Positions 9,686-17,883 of a stretch of 64,000 nucleotides of DNA are shown here, piece by piece. The position numbers and the translations under genes are program-made. Each line of letters starts with the position of its first letter. Positions within the stretch are counted from its first letter, which is position 1. The notes below the pieces were generated by a model. It did not search any database and was not told the DNA's origin. It saw only the letters and a program-made list of their open reading frames with translations. Location: positions 3,700,001 to 3,764,000 of the forward strand of contig NZ_LR778301.1 in assembly GCF_902813185.1 (NCBI RefSeq). Direction: 5' to 3'. Origin of the DNA: Denitratisoma oestradiolicum (lineage in GTDB: Bacteria; Pseudomonadota; Gammaproteobacteria; Burkholderiales; Rhodocyclaceae).

Positions 9686-10183
9686 ATGCTCCTCCGCCGA
9701 TTCCTGCTGGCCCTGCTGGCCTCCCTGCTGCTTCATGGCATATCCCTGATCCCAGGAATGCTCCATGTTTCCCGGCCCATGGTAGCGCCACCCCCGCTGG
9801 AAGTGGTGCTACCGACGCCCGTCCTGTCTGCGGACCCACTGCTCAAGAACACCCTGCCTCCCTCGCCCCCCCTGACGGCGCCAGCCGCAGCCACCACCAA
9901 AGCCCGTCCGACAGCAACGGCGCAAGCCATCTCCGCAGCCCAACACAAGCTGGCCGATCACCTCTTCTACCCGGCCGAGGCCGTGGCCGCCGGCTGGGAA
10001 GGGGAGGTCCGCCTGCTGTTGACCCTGGGCCCCGCCGGCCAGGTGCTGGCAGCGGAGGTCGCTGCCAGCAGTGGTCACGGAGTGCTGGATCAAGCGGCCC
10101 GTCGGGCCGCCTTCGCCATGGGGCCCCTCGGCGGCGGCTCCCGACGGGAGATGATCCTGCCGGTGGTATTCCAATTGCGCTGA
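9686..10183 (+). CDS. TonB-family energy transducer-like protein
   Basis: TonB-like protein of 165 aa. It has one N-terminal membrane helix (about 5-24), a Pro/Ala-rich periplasmic spacer (30-80) and a C-terminal TonB domain (about 88-165: FYPAEAVAAGWEGEVRLLLTLGPAGQV, with GHGVLDQAARRAA). TonB proteins transmit proton-motive force through ExbBD to outer-membrane receptors. Here there is no exbB, exbD or receptor gene nearby, the spacer is short, and the membrane helix lacks a clear SHLS-type His motif (there is a LLHG). It may be an auxiliary TonB or a TolA-like protein. The start is the first ATG after the divergent ankyrin gene. Confidence 0.8.
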   Translation: MLLRRFLLALLASLLLHGISLIPGMLHVSRPMVAPPPLEVVLPTPVLSADPLLKNTLPPSPPLTAPAAATTKARPTATAQAISAAQHKLADHLFYPAEAVAAGWEGEVRLLLTLGPAGQVLAAEVAASSGHGVLDQAARRAAFAMGPLGGGSRREMILPVVFQLR

Positions 10184-10244
10184 GGGACTAAACACCCACG
10201 GAAAGACTACACGCAGGGTAATTCCCTGAAATCAGGCCTGCCCC

Positions 10245-10250
10245 TATAAT
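10245..10250 (+). promoter_or_regulatory. -10 element of kup (TATAAT)
   Basis: Perfect TATAAT, 13 bases before the first possible start codon of kup (GTG 10264). The predicted start of transcription is about 10257, so the leader would be about 7 or 25 bases depending on the start codon used. The -35 region (TTCCCT near 10222) is poor. Confidence 0.6.
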
Positions 10251-10263
10251 CCCGACTCCCTTT

Positions 10264-12171
10264 GTGCACGGCAACATCCCCGTGGCCTCCACGACGTCCG
10301 AAAACCACCCTCAGCCCAGCCTGGCGGCCATGTCCCTGGCAGCCATGGGCGTCGTCTATGGCGACATTGGCACCAGCCCGCTGTACACCATGAAGGAGGT
10401 TTTCAACGGTCACCACGCCGTGCCGGCCACGCCGGACAACCTGATGGGTATCCTGTCCCTGGTGTTCTGGGCCATGACCATCACGGTCTCCCTCAAGTAT
10501 GTGCTGTTCATCATGAGGGCCGACAACCGGGGCGAGGGCGGCATCATGGCCCTGACCGCCCTGGCGCTGCGCACGCCGGGAGCCAGTCCAACCTTGCTGT
10601 GGAGTGTCTCGGTGCTGGGCATGTTCGGTGCCGCCCTGTTCTACGGCGATGCGGTGATCACCCCCGCCATGTCGGTACTCTCGGCGATCGAGGGCCTGGA
10701 GGTGGTAACTCCGATATTCCAGCCCTACGTGGTGCCCATTACCCTGGCAATCCTGACCAGCCTGTTCCTTTTCCAGCCCAAGGGCACGGCCAGCGTCGCC
10801 CGGCTCTTCGGTCCGGTGATGGCCTTCTGGTTTGCCACTCTGGGCCTCCTAGGCCTGTGGAATGTGATCCAGCATCCGGACATTCTGGCAGCGATAAATC
10901 CCTGGTATGCCTTCCGTTTCATGGTGGATCACGGCAATCTGGCCTTTCTCGCCCTGGGTGCCGTGGTGCTGGCCATCACCGGCGGCGAGGCCCTCTATGC
11001 CGATATGGGCCACTTCGGCCGGCGGCCGATCATGTGGGCCTGGATCACCTTCGTCTTCCCCGCCCTGTACCTGAATTACCTGGGCCAGGGCGCCCTGATC
11101 CTGGCCGACCCGGACGCCATCAAGAGCCCCTTCTTCCACATGGCACCCGACGCCTTGCAGATGCCCCTGGTGATACTGGCCACGGTAGCCACGGTAATCG
11201 CCTCCCAGGCGGTGATTTCCGGCGCCTATTCCCTCACCAGCCAGGCCATCCAGTTGGGCTATTGCCCCCGCATCCAGATCAAGTTCACATCGGAACGGGA
11301 AAAGGGCCAGATCTACATTCCCAACATCAACTGGCTTTTGCTGTTGGCCGTCATCGTGCTGGTGATCGGTTTCAGGTCCTCCAGCAACCTGGCCTCGGCC
11401 TACGGCATAGCCGTGACCCTGACCATGATGATCGATACTATCCTGGCCTTCATCGTGGTTCGCGCCCTGTGGGGCTGGGGCTGGTTCCATGCCGGACTGT
11501 TCCTGGCCTTTTTCGTCATCGTGGACTTCTCCTTCTTCTCCGCCAATGTCATCAAGATCTTCGATGGCGGCTGGTTCCCCCTGGTGCTGGGCCTCTCGGT
11601 GTTCGCCCTGCTGTCCACCTGGAAGCGGGGCCGCGCCCTGCTCTATGAAAAGCTGCGCCAGGACTCGATGCCCCTCGACGCCTTCATCAAGAGTCTGCAC
11701 TACGGCGGTCCGCAACGAGTCGAGGGCATGGGCATCTTCATGACTCCTGACCCTCACAGCGTACCCCGGGCCATGCTGCACAACCTGCTGCACAACAAGG
11801 TGCTGCATGAACAGGTGGTGCTACTCAATGTGCAGATGGAGGACGTGCCCCATGTATCCGAGCAGGAGCGGCTCACGGTCACGCCCCTGGAACAGGGCTT
11901 CATCCAGGTCATCCTGCGTTACGGATTCAAGGACGACCCCGACATCCCGGCCGCCCTGGCCACCTGCGCCACTCAGGGCCTGCGTTACGAACCCATGGAA
12001 TCCTCATTTTTCCTTGGCCGCGAGACCATCGTGCCCCACCGTATGCCCACCATGCCCTTCTGGCGCCAGGTGCTGTTCATGTGGATGTTCCGCAACGCCG
12101 ACACCGCCACAGCCTTTTTCAAGATTCCCACCAACCGGGTGGTGGAACTTGGGACTCAGATCGAACTCTGA
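10264..12171 (+). CDS. kup: Kup potassium uptake protein
   Basis: Low-affinity, proton-coupled potassium importer of the Kup/HAK/KT family in the inner membrane, 635 aa from the first GTG. The family signature GVVYGDIGTSPLYTMKEVF lies at about 28-47, followed by twelve hydrophobic segments to about residue 460 and the usual C-terminal cytoplasmic domain. Conserved blocks include the GGIMALTALALR loop, YGDAVITPAMSVLSA and TGGEALYADMGHFG. Two GTG codons can start it (10264 and 10282); neither has a clear Shine-Dalgarno, and both lie very close to a TATAAT, so initiation may be on a short-leader or nearly leaderless mRNA. It is a single gene, followed by the kor operon after 100 bases. Confidence 0.95.
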   Translation: MHGNIPVASTTSENHPQPSLAAMSLAAMGVVYGDIGTSPLYTMKEVFNGHHAVPATPDNLMGILSLVFWAMTITVSLKYVLFIMRADNRGEGGIMALTALALRTPGASPTLLWSVSVLGMFGAALFYGDAVITPAMSVLSAIEGLEVVTPIFQPYVVPITLAILTSLFLFQPKGTASVARLFGPVMAFWFATLGLLGLWNVIQHPDILAAINPWYAFRFMVDHGNLAFLALGAVVLAITGGEALYADMGHFGRRPIMWAWITFVFPALYLNYLGQGALILADPDAIKSPFFHMAPDALQMPLVILATVATVIASQAVISGAYSLTSQAIQLGYCPRIQIKFTSEREKGQIYIPNINWLLLLAVIVLVIGFRSSSNLASAYGIAVTLTMMIDTILAFIVVRALWGWGWFHAGLFLAFFVIVDFSFFSANVIKIFDGGWFPLVLGLSVFALLSTWKRGRALLYEKLRQDSMPLDAFIKSLHYGGPQRVEGMGIFMTPDPHSVPRAMLHNLLHNKVLHEQVVLLNVQMEDVPHVSEQERLTVTPLEQGFIQVILRYGFKDDPDIPAALATCATQGLRYEPMESSFFLGRETIVPHRMPTMPFWRQVLFMWMFRNADTATAFFKIPTNRVVELGTQIEL

Positions 12172-12271
12172 ACCCACTGAGATGCCCCGGGGCTCTGTTT
12201 GCTATTAAAATCATGCCCTTTTCCCCGCGGGACGACACCGTCGGGACTAGCGACAAACTACTGGAGGAGCT

Positions 12272-14050
12272 GTGAATCCGACTGATATCCGCAATCCCGA
12301 CTACTTCCACAAGGTCGTGGATTGCCAATGGGCCTGCCCGGCCCACACGCCGGTACCGGAATATATTCGCCTGATCGCAGCGGGTCGCTACGACGACGCC
12401 TACATGATCAACTGGCGGTCCAATGTTTTCCCCGGCATTCTGGGTCGCGTTTGCGACCGCCCCTGCGAACCGGCCTGCCGTCGCGGCCGGGTGGAAGCGG
12501 AGCCGGTCGCCATCTGCCGACTGAAGCGCGTGGCGGCGGACTACAAGGGCGATATCAAGGCCCGCCTGCCCCTTCCCGCAAGCACCAAGAACGGCAAGCG
12601 CGTGGCCTGCATCGGCGGCGGCCCGGCTTCCCTCACCGTGGCTCGTGACCTGCTGCCCCTGGGTTACGAAGTGGTGATCTACGACGGCGCCAGCAAGGCC
12701 GGCGGCATGGTGCGCAGCCAGATTCCCAAGTTCCGCCTCCCTGAGACCGTCCTCGACGAGGAAGTGGACTACATCCTGGAAATGGGGGCCACCCGTCGCC
12801 TCGACACCTGGGTCAACAGCCTCAGGAATATCGTGACCGAGGGCTACGACGCCGTGTTCGTCGGTACCGGCGCCCCCCGGGGCCGCGAGGCCGACATCCC
12901 TGGGCGCCAGGAAGCCGGCAAGCACATCCATATCGGCATCGACTGGCTGTCCAGCGTGGCCTTTGGTCATGTGGACAAGATTGCACCACGCGTGATCGTC
13001 CTGGGCGGCGGCAACACCGCCATGGACTGCTGCCGCACCTCCAAGCGCCTGGGCGGCACTGACGTCAAGGTGGTGGTCCGCAGTGGTTTCGAGGAAATGA
13101 AAGCCTCCCCCTGGGAACGGGAGGATGCCATGCACGAGGGCATCGAGATTCACAACTTCCTGGTGCCCAAGGAATTCAAGCACGACAACGGCCGCCTCAC
13201 CGGCGTGCTGTTCGAGAAGGTCAAGGCCGAGTACGACGCCAAGGGTCGCCGCAACCTGGTGCCCACCGGCGAAGCCGACCTGTTGATGGAATGCGACGAA
13301 GTGCTGGTGGCCATCGGCCAGGAAAATGCCTTCCCCTGGATCGAGCGGGACCTGGGCATCGAGTTCGACAAGTGGGACATGCCGGTACTGAACCCGGCCA
13401 CCCTGCAATCGACCCTGCCCCGCGTCTTCTTCGGCGGCGACGCGGCCCTCGGCCCCAAGAACATCATCACCGCCGTGGCCCAGGCCCACGAGGCCGCCAT
13501 TTCCATCGACCTGTTCTGCCAGGGCAAGGATCTGAAGCAGCGCCCCGCGCCCCATACCAACCTGGCCAGCCAGAAGATGGGCATCCACGAGTGGAGCTAC
13601 GGCAACAACGTCACCCTGGACCATCGTCACAAGGTACCCACCCTGGACCTGCAAAAGTCCCTGGCGAACCTGAGGAACGAGTTCGAGCTGGGCTACGACA
13701 TCAAGCTGGCCTTCGCGGAAGCCGAGCGCTGCCTCAATTGTGACGTGCAGACGGTATTCACCACCAAGCTGTGCATCGAGTGCGACGCCTGCACCGACAT
13801 CTGCCCCATGGACTGCATCACCTTCACCGGCAATGGCGAAGCAGCTGATCTGCGCAGCCGACTGAAGGCGCCGGCGACCAATCTCGGCCAGGACATCTAT
13901 GTCTCCGATACCTTGCAAACCGGCCGTGTCGCCGTCAAGGACGAGGATGTCTGCCTCCATTGCGGCCTCTGCGCCGAGCGCTGTCCGACCGGCGCCTGGG
14001 ACATGCAGAAATTCTTTATCGAAACCAGTCAAGCGGGGCAGCAGCCATGA
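12272..14050 (+). CDS. korC: FAD/FeS NAD(P)H oxidoreductase subunit of a 2-oxoacid oxidoreductase (KorC-like)
   Basis: GltD-like flavoprotein of 592 aa. It would pass electrons between an FeS relay and NAD(P). In Azoarcus such a subunit makes the KorAB 2-oxoglutarate oxidoreductase react with NADP. The N-terminus has the Cys-rich domain of glutamate synthase small subunits (CQWACPAHTPVPEY; VCDRPCEPACRRG), then an FAD Rossmann fold (GGGPASLTVA near 112) and an NAD(P) fold (VLGGGNTAMDC near 246). The C-terminus has two ferredoxin-like clusters, CIECDACTDICP and CLHCGLCAERCP. The start is GTG with GGAGGAG before it. The stop overlaps the ATG of the next gene (ATGA). The name follows operon context; the substrate specificity is inferred. 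Confidence 0.85.
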   Translation: MNPTDIRNPDYFHKVVDCQWACPAHTPVPEYIRLIAAGRYDDAYMINWRSNVFPGILGRVCDRPCEPACRRGRVEAEPVAICRLKRVAADYKGDIKARLPLPASTKNGKRVACIGGGPASLTVARDLLPLGYEVVIYDGASKAGGMVRSQIPKFRLPETVLDEEVDYILEMGATRRLDTWVNSLRNIVTEGYDAVFVGTGAPRGREADIPGRQEAGKHIHIGIDWLSSVAFGHVDKIAPRVIVLGGGNTAMDCCRTSKRLGGTDVKVVVRSGFEEMKASPWEREDAMHEGIEIHNFLVPKEFKHDNGRLTGVLFEKVKAEYDAKGRRNLVPTGEADLLMECDEVLVAIGQENAFPWIERDLGIEFDKWDMPVLNPATLQSTLPRVFFGGDAALGPKNIITAVAQAHEAAISIDLFCQGKDLKQRPAPHTNLASQKMGIHEWSYGNNVTLDHRHKVPTLDLQKSLANLRNEFELGYDIKLAFAEAERCLNCDVQTVFTTKLCIECDACTDICPMDCITFTGNGEAADLRSRLKAPATNLGQDIYVSDTLQTGRVAVKDEDVCLHCGLCAERCPTGAWDMQKFFIETSQAGQQP

Positions 14051-15897
14051 GCGCCACCACACCACCCCTACAGCGCACCAACGACTTCGTCGTCAAGTTC
14101 GCCAACGTCAACGGCTCCGGCTCGGCCTCGGCCAACAACCTGTTCGCCCGTTCGATCCTGCGCATGGGCGTGCCGGCCTCGGCCCGCAACATCTTCCCCT
14201 CCAACATCCAGGGCCTGCCCACCTGGTATGAAGTTCGCGTCAGCGGCTCGGGCTGGCTGGGCCGGCGCGGCGGCGTGGACCTGATGGTGGCCATGAACCC
14301 CCAGACCTGGGAAAAGGACGTGGCGGAAGTGGAGCCCGGCGGCTACCTGTTCTACGACAGCACCCGCTTCCTGCCCAAGTCCAAGTTCCGCGAGGACATC
14401 ACGGTGCTGGGCCTGCCCCTGACCGAGATCTGCAACCGGGAATTCACCAGCCCCCGGGAACGCCAGCTGTTCAAGAACATCATGTACCTGGGCGCCCTGG
14501 CGGCCCTGCTGGGCATCGAGCTCGCCGAGATCGACAAGCTGATCCAGGAACAGTACGGTTCCAAGCAGAAGCTGATCGACTCCAACCTGAAGGTGCTGCG
14601 CCTGGGCCATGATGCGGCCACGGCCCAGTTGCCCTGCCCCATCGGCCTCCGGGTCGAACGTTCCGACCAAGTGGGCGATCGCATCTTCATCGACGGCAAC
14701 ACCGCCGCCGGTCTGGGCTGCGTCTATGGCGGCGCCACGGTGGCTGGCTGGTATCCGATCACACCCTCCACCTCGGTGATCGAGGCCTTCACCACCTATT
14801 GCAAGCAACTGCGTCATGACCCTGAAACGGGCCAGGCCAACTACGCCATCGTCCAGGCGGAAGACGAACTGGCCTCCATCGGCATGGTGATCGGCGCCGG
14901 CTGGAACGGCGCCCGTTCCTTCACCGCCACCTCCGGCCCCGGCATCTCCCTGATGCAGGAGTTCTTCGGCCTGGCCTATTTCGCCGAGATTCCCGCCGTG
15001 GTCATCGACGTGCAGCGGGGCGGCCCGTCCACCGGCATGCCCACCCGCACCCAGCAGTCCGACGTGCTGGCCTGCGCCTACGCTTCCCACGGCGACACCA
15101 AGCATGTGCTGCTGTTCCCCCAGGACCCCAACGAGTCCTTCGAGTTCTCCGCCACCGCCCTGGACCTGGCCGAGCGCCTGCAGACCCCGGTGTTCGTGAT
15201 GCTGGACCTGGATATCGGCATGAACGAGTGGCTGGTGCCCCCCTTCAACTGGGACGACGCCCGGGAGTACGACCGGGGCAAGGTGATGAGCGCCGAGGAA
15301 CTGGAAGCCGGCAAGGATTTCGGCCGCTACCTGGAAGTGGACGGGGATGGCATTCCCTACCGCACCCTGCCCGGTACCCACCCCAAGCGCGGCGCCTTCT
15401 TCACCCGGGGCACCACCCGCGACCCCTATGCCAAGTACAGCGAAGTGGGCTCGGTCTATGTGGGCAACATGGAGCGGTTGCTGAAGAAATTCGACACCGC
15501 CCGCAGCCTGGTGCCGGCGCCGGTACTCAAGAAGGCCAAGCAGGCCACCGAGTTCGGCGTGATCTACTACGGCTCCAGCAGCGAGCCCATGAACGAGGCC
15601 CTGGCCCAACTGGAAGCCGAAGGCTTCCAGTTGGACGCCCTGCGGGTGCGCGCCTTCCCCTTCAGCGACGAGGTCTATCGCTTCATCAAGGAGCATCCGG
15701 TGACCTACGTCGTCGAACAGAACCGCGATGCCCAGTTGAAGACCCTGCTGGTGACCGAAGGCCAGTTCGACCCGGCCCGACTGGTATCCGTGCTGCATTA
15801 CGACGGTGCCCCCCTCACTGCCCGCTTCGTCAGCCGTGAAATCGGCGCCCGCATGGACGCGGCCAAAGTGACCCCGATCAAGAAGGTGGCCTCATGA
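14047..15897 (+). CDS. korA: 2-oxoacid:acceptor oxidoreductase, fused gamma-alpha subunit (KorA-like)
   Basis: Catalytic subunit of 616 aa in which the gamma domain (about 1-190, starting FVVKFANVNGSGSASAN) precedes the alpha domain (about 215-600, with GWYPITPSTSVIEAF near 236). It acts with the beta subunit to decarboxylate a 2-oxoacid to its CoA ester. The fused gamma-alpha order is that of 2-oxoglutarate:ferredoxin oxidoreductases of the KorAB type. The start is the ATG overlapping the korC stop as ATGA; the frame is open further left, inside korC, but without a start that fits. It overlaps korB in the same way, so the three genes are translationally coupled. 2-oxoglutarate is the likely substrate, but pyruvate or a branched or aromatic oxoacid cannot be excluded. 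Confidence 0.87.
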   Translation: MSATTPPLQRTNDFVVKFANVNGSGSASANNLFARSILRMGVPASARNIFPSNIQGLPTWYEVRVSGSGWLGRRGGVDLMVAMNPQTWEKDVAEVEPGGYLFYDSTRFLPKSKFREDITVLGLPLTEICNREFTSPRERQLFKNIMYLGALAALLGIELAEIDKLIQEQYGSKQKLIDSNLKVLRLGHDAATAQLPCPIGLRVERSDQVGDRIFIDGNTAAGLGCVYGGATVAGWYPITPSTSVIEAFTTYCKQLRHDPETGQANYAIVQAEDELASIGMVIGAGWNGARSFTATSGPGISLMQEFFGLAYFAEIPAVVIDVQRGGPSTGMPTRTQQSDVLACAYASHGDTKHVLLFPQDPNESFEFSATALDLAERLQTPVFVMLDLDIGMNEWLVPPFNWDDAREYDRGKVMSAEELEAGKDFGRYLEVDGDGIPYRTLPGTHPKRGAFFTRGTTRDPYAKYSEVGSVYVGNMERLLKKFDTARSLVPAPVLKKAKQATEFGVIYYGSSSEPMNEALAQLEAEGFQLDALRVRAFPFSDEVYRFIKEHPVTYVVEQNRDAQLKTLLVTEGQFDPARLVSVLHYDGAPLTARFVSREIGARMDAAKVTPIKKVAS

Positions 15898-16949
15898 CCT
15901 ACATCATCAAGCCCAAGCTGCACCATCCTACCCTCACCCCCAACGCCATCGGCTACACCCGGCGCGACTATGAGGGTGCCATCTCCACCATGTGCGCCGG
16001 CTGCGGCCACGACTCCATCTCCTCGGCGGTGATCCAGGCCTGTTACGAACTGGACATCGAGCCCCACCGGGTCGCCAAGCTCTCCGGCATCGGCTGCTCC
16101 TCCAAGTCGCCGGACTATTTCCTGGGCAACGCCCACGGCTTCAATACCGTACATGGCCGCATGCCCTCGGTGCTCACCGGCGCCAACATGGCCAACAAGG
16201 ACCTGCTCTACCTGGGCATTTCCGGCGACGGCGATACCGCGTCCATCGGCCTGGGCCAGTTCGCCCACGCCATCCGGCGCGGCGTGAAGATGGTCTATCT
16301 GGTGGAGAACAACGGCGTCTATGGCCTGACCAAGGGCCAGTTCTCCGCCACCGCCGATGCCGGCTCCAAGAGCAAGGGCGGGGTGGTGAATGAGGACTCC
16401 CCCATCGACCTCTGCGCCCTGGCCCTGCAAATGGGCGCCACCTTCGTCGGCCGCAGCTTTTCCGGCGACAAGGAGCAACTGGTGCCCCTGCTCAAGGCCG
16501 CCTTCACCCACGGCGGCACCGCCATGATCGACGTGCTCAGCCCCTGCGTGACCTTCAACAATCATGCCGGCTCCACCAAGAGTTACGACTACGTGCGGGA
16601 GCACAACGACGCCCTGAACCGCCTGGACGTCTTCTTTGGTCGGGACGAGATCACCACCCAGTACGAACCCGGCTCCACCGTGGAGGTGGCCCAGCATGAC
16701 GGCTCCATCCTGCGGCTGCACAAGCTCCACGACAGCTACGCGCCCACCGACCGGCTGCACGCCATGCGCTACCTGGAAGAGCGCAAGGCCCTGGGGGAGA
16801 TCGTCACCGGTCTGCTCTATGTGGATCAGGCCCCCAGCACCCTCCACGACCATCTGAAGACCGTGGATGTGCCCCTGAACAAGCTGGGTGCCAAGGTGCT
16901 CAGTCCCGGCCGCAGCAAGCTGGAGGAGATCAACGCCTCCCTGCGCTGA
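15894..16949 (+). CDS. korB: 2-oxoacid:acceptor oxidoreductase beta subunit (KorB-like)
   Basis: Thiamine-diphosphate subunit, 351 aa. Cluster-binding cysteines are seen in MCAGCGHD (about 34-41) and IGCSSKSP (near 67). The TPP signature begins GDGDTASIGLGQFAHAIRRG near 110 and ends in VENNGVYGLTKGQ; HGRMPSVLTGANMAN before it is typical of the family. With korA it forms the oxidative decarboxylation core; electrons would go to ferredoxin or, through korC, to NADP. In Thauera and Azoarcus this enzyme recharges ferredoxin for aromatic ring reduction, but no ring-reductase gene is present in this window. A strong hairpin follows 23 bases after the stop. Confidence 0.88.
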   Translation: MTYIIKPKLHHPTLTPNAIGYTRRDYEGAISTMCAGCGHDSISSAVIQACYELDIEPHRVAKLSGIGCSSKSPDYFLGNAHGFNTVHGRMPSVLTGANMANKDLLYLGISGDGDTASIGLGQFAHAIRRGVKMVYLVENNGVYGLTKGQFSATADAGSKSKGGVVNEDSPIDLCALALQMGATFVGRSFSGDKEQLVPLLKAAFTHGGTAMIDVLSPCVTFNNHAGSTKSYDYVREHNDALNRLDVFFGRDEITTQYEPGSTVEVAQHDGSILRLHKLHDSYAPTDRLHAMRYLEERKALGEIVTGLLYVDQAPSTLHDHLKTVDVPLNKLGAKVLSPGRSKLEEINASLR

Positions 16950-16972
16950 TTTCCCCTCCTGCAGCAATACTC

Positions 16973-16998
16973 GCAGCCCCCGCAAGGGGGCTGCGTCG
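16973..16998 (+). terminator. Hairpin terminator after korCAB
   Basis: GCAGCCCCC - GCAA - GGGGGCTGC, a perfect 9-bp stem with a GNRA tetraloop, followed by a short TCGTTT. It lies 23 bases after korB and ends the operon. The T-run is poor, so termination may be partial. Confidence 0.7.
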
Positions 16999-17115
16999 TT
17001 TACGGTCTCATCCACGTTCTCCCCGACCCTGATCTGAGGGCAGGATCGGCAGACCTTCTCTGAACACCCCCAGGGGCCGACTCCCTGACCGATCACAAGC
17101 TCAAAACTTGTCGTG

Positions 17116-17138
17116 CATCAAATTTGATGTACATCAAA
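17116..17138 (+). promoter_or_regulatory. FNR/ANR box upstream of ompW with an overlapping second palindrome
   Basis: TTGATGTACATCAA at 17124-17137 matches the FNR consensus TTGAT-N4-ATCAA at every fixed base. It is the core of a 16-bp perfect palindrome (17123-17138) and overlaps a second, 14-bp one, CATCAAATTTGATG (17116-17129). A possible -10 (CACAAT, 17160-17165) would start transcription near 17172, placing the box centre at about -41.5, the class II activator position. FNR control of ompW by low oxygen is known in enterobacteria. Confidence 0.8.
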
Positions 17139-17164
17139 AACTACAAGCATATCGCGGCGCACAA

Positions 17165-17190
17165 TAAACCATCTTTATTGAAATGGTTTA
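17165..17190 (+). repeat. 8-bp inverted repeat in the ompW leader
   Basis: TAAACCAT (17165-17172) and ATGGTTTA (17183-17190) are perfect inverted repeats around a 10-base AT-rich loop, between the possible -10 and the ompW start. A very similar AACCAT/ATGGTT pair lies at 30138-30158. It could be an operator or a leader hairpin. Confidence 0.5.
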
Positions 17191-17209
17191 TTTACTAACG
17201 GAGCGCATC

Positions 17210-17836
17210 ATGAAAAAGTCCCTGGCAATCACCTTGGCAATTGCAGCAACTCTTGGCACTTCCGCAGCAATGGCGGAAAAAAATGAAGGAAACTTCATGT
17301 TTCGGGTCCGTGCTGTCGATATCCAGCCAGTCAAAAGCTGGTCTGATGCTGGAGTGCTCGGCCTGCCTAGCAACGATGTTTATGTGAAGGACAAGACCAT
17401 TCCCGAGGTGGATTTCACCTACTTCTTCAGCAAAAATCTCGCCGCGGAGCTGATTCTGACCTATCCGCAGAAGCTTCAGGTCACTTCCAAGACCCTGGGC
17501 GACTTGGGTTCCTTCAAGGCCCTACCTCCGACATTGACTCTTCAGTACCATTTCATGCCCGACGCCAATTTCCGGCCCTATGTGGGTGCCGGCGTGAACT
17601 ACACCCTGATCTCCTCCAAGAAGGTCAACAAGGTGGCTCCCCTGAGTCTGGAGAACGACAGCCTGGGTGGCGCCCTGCAAGTGGGTTTTGACTACAAGAT
17701 TGGCGAGAACAGCTTCATCAACGTGGACCTGAAAAAGGTCTATATCGATTCCGACGTGAAGCTGAACGGCACCAAGATTGGCAAGGTCAAGCTGGACCCG
17801 GTCCTGTTCGGTATCGGCTACGGCTTCCGCTTCTAA
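17210..17836 (+). CDS. ompW: OmpW-family outer membrane protein
   Basis: Eight-stranded outer-membrane beta-barrel of the OmpW/AlkL family, 208 aa, which forms a hydrophobic channel for small apolar compounds. The ATG at 17210 was chosen because it has GGAG before it and begins a signal peptide (MKKSLAITLAIAATL, cut after AMA); a frame from 17183 reads through the leader. Family signs are the early GNFMFRVRAVDIQP, DVYVKD.TIPEVDFTYFFSKN, TLQYHFMPDANFRPYVGAGVNYT and a terminal GIGYGFRF with Phe at the end for barrel assembly. It is a single gene behind an FNR box and before a strong terminator, so it is probably induced at low oxygen. Confidence 0.94.
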   Translation: MKKSLAITLAIAATLGTSAAMAEKNEGNFMFRVRAVDIQPVKSWSDAGVLGLPSNDVYVKDKTIPEVDFTYFFSKNLAAELILTYPQKLQVTSKTLGDLGSFKALPPTLTLQYHFMPDANFRPYVGAGVNYTLISSKKVNKVAPLSLENDSLGGALQVGFDYKIGENSFINVDLKKVYIDSDVKLNGTKIGKVKLDPVLFGIGYGFRF

Positions 17837-17854
17837 GCCGGACTGCCGTCAATC

Positions 17855-17883
17855 AAAGCCCGGGCTACGCCCGGGCTTTTTTA
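17855..17883. terminator. Rho-independent terminator between ompW and ribD
   Basis: AAAGCCCGGGC - TAC - GCCCGGGCTTT, an 11-bp perfect stem followed by more Ts. On the opposite strand the As before the stem give a shorter T-run, so it may also serve the convergent ribD transcript, whose stop codon starts at 17886. Confidence 0.9.

Noticed and set aside
9639..9839. Longer N-terminus of the ankyrin protein (start at 9839)
   Set aside because: It would run antisense through the TonB-like gene and put the signal peptide inside the protein; the GTG at 9638 has a ribosome binding site and starts the signal peptide.
12119..17096. Long minus-strand frames opposite korCAB (12119-14065, 14068-15798, 15798-17096)
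   Set aside because: Antisense shadows; composition is low-complexity and they have no start signals.
16950..17209. Riboswitch or RNA gene in the korB-ompW gap
   Set aside because: Only a terminator, the FNR palindromes and a short inverted repeat are seen; no conserved riboswitch core.
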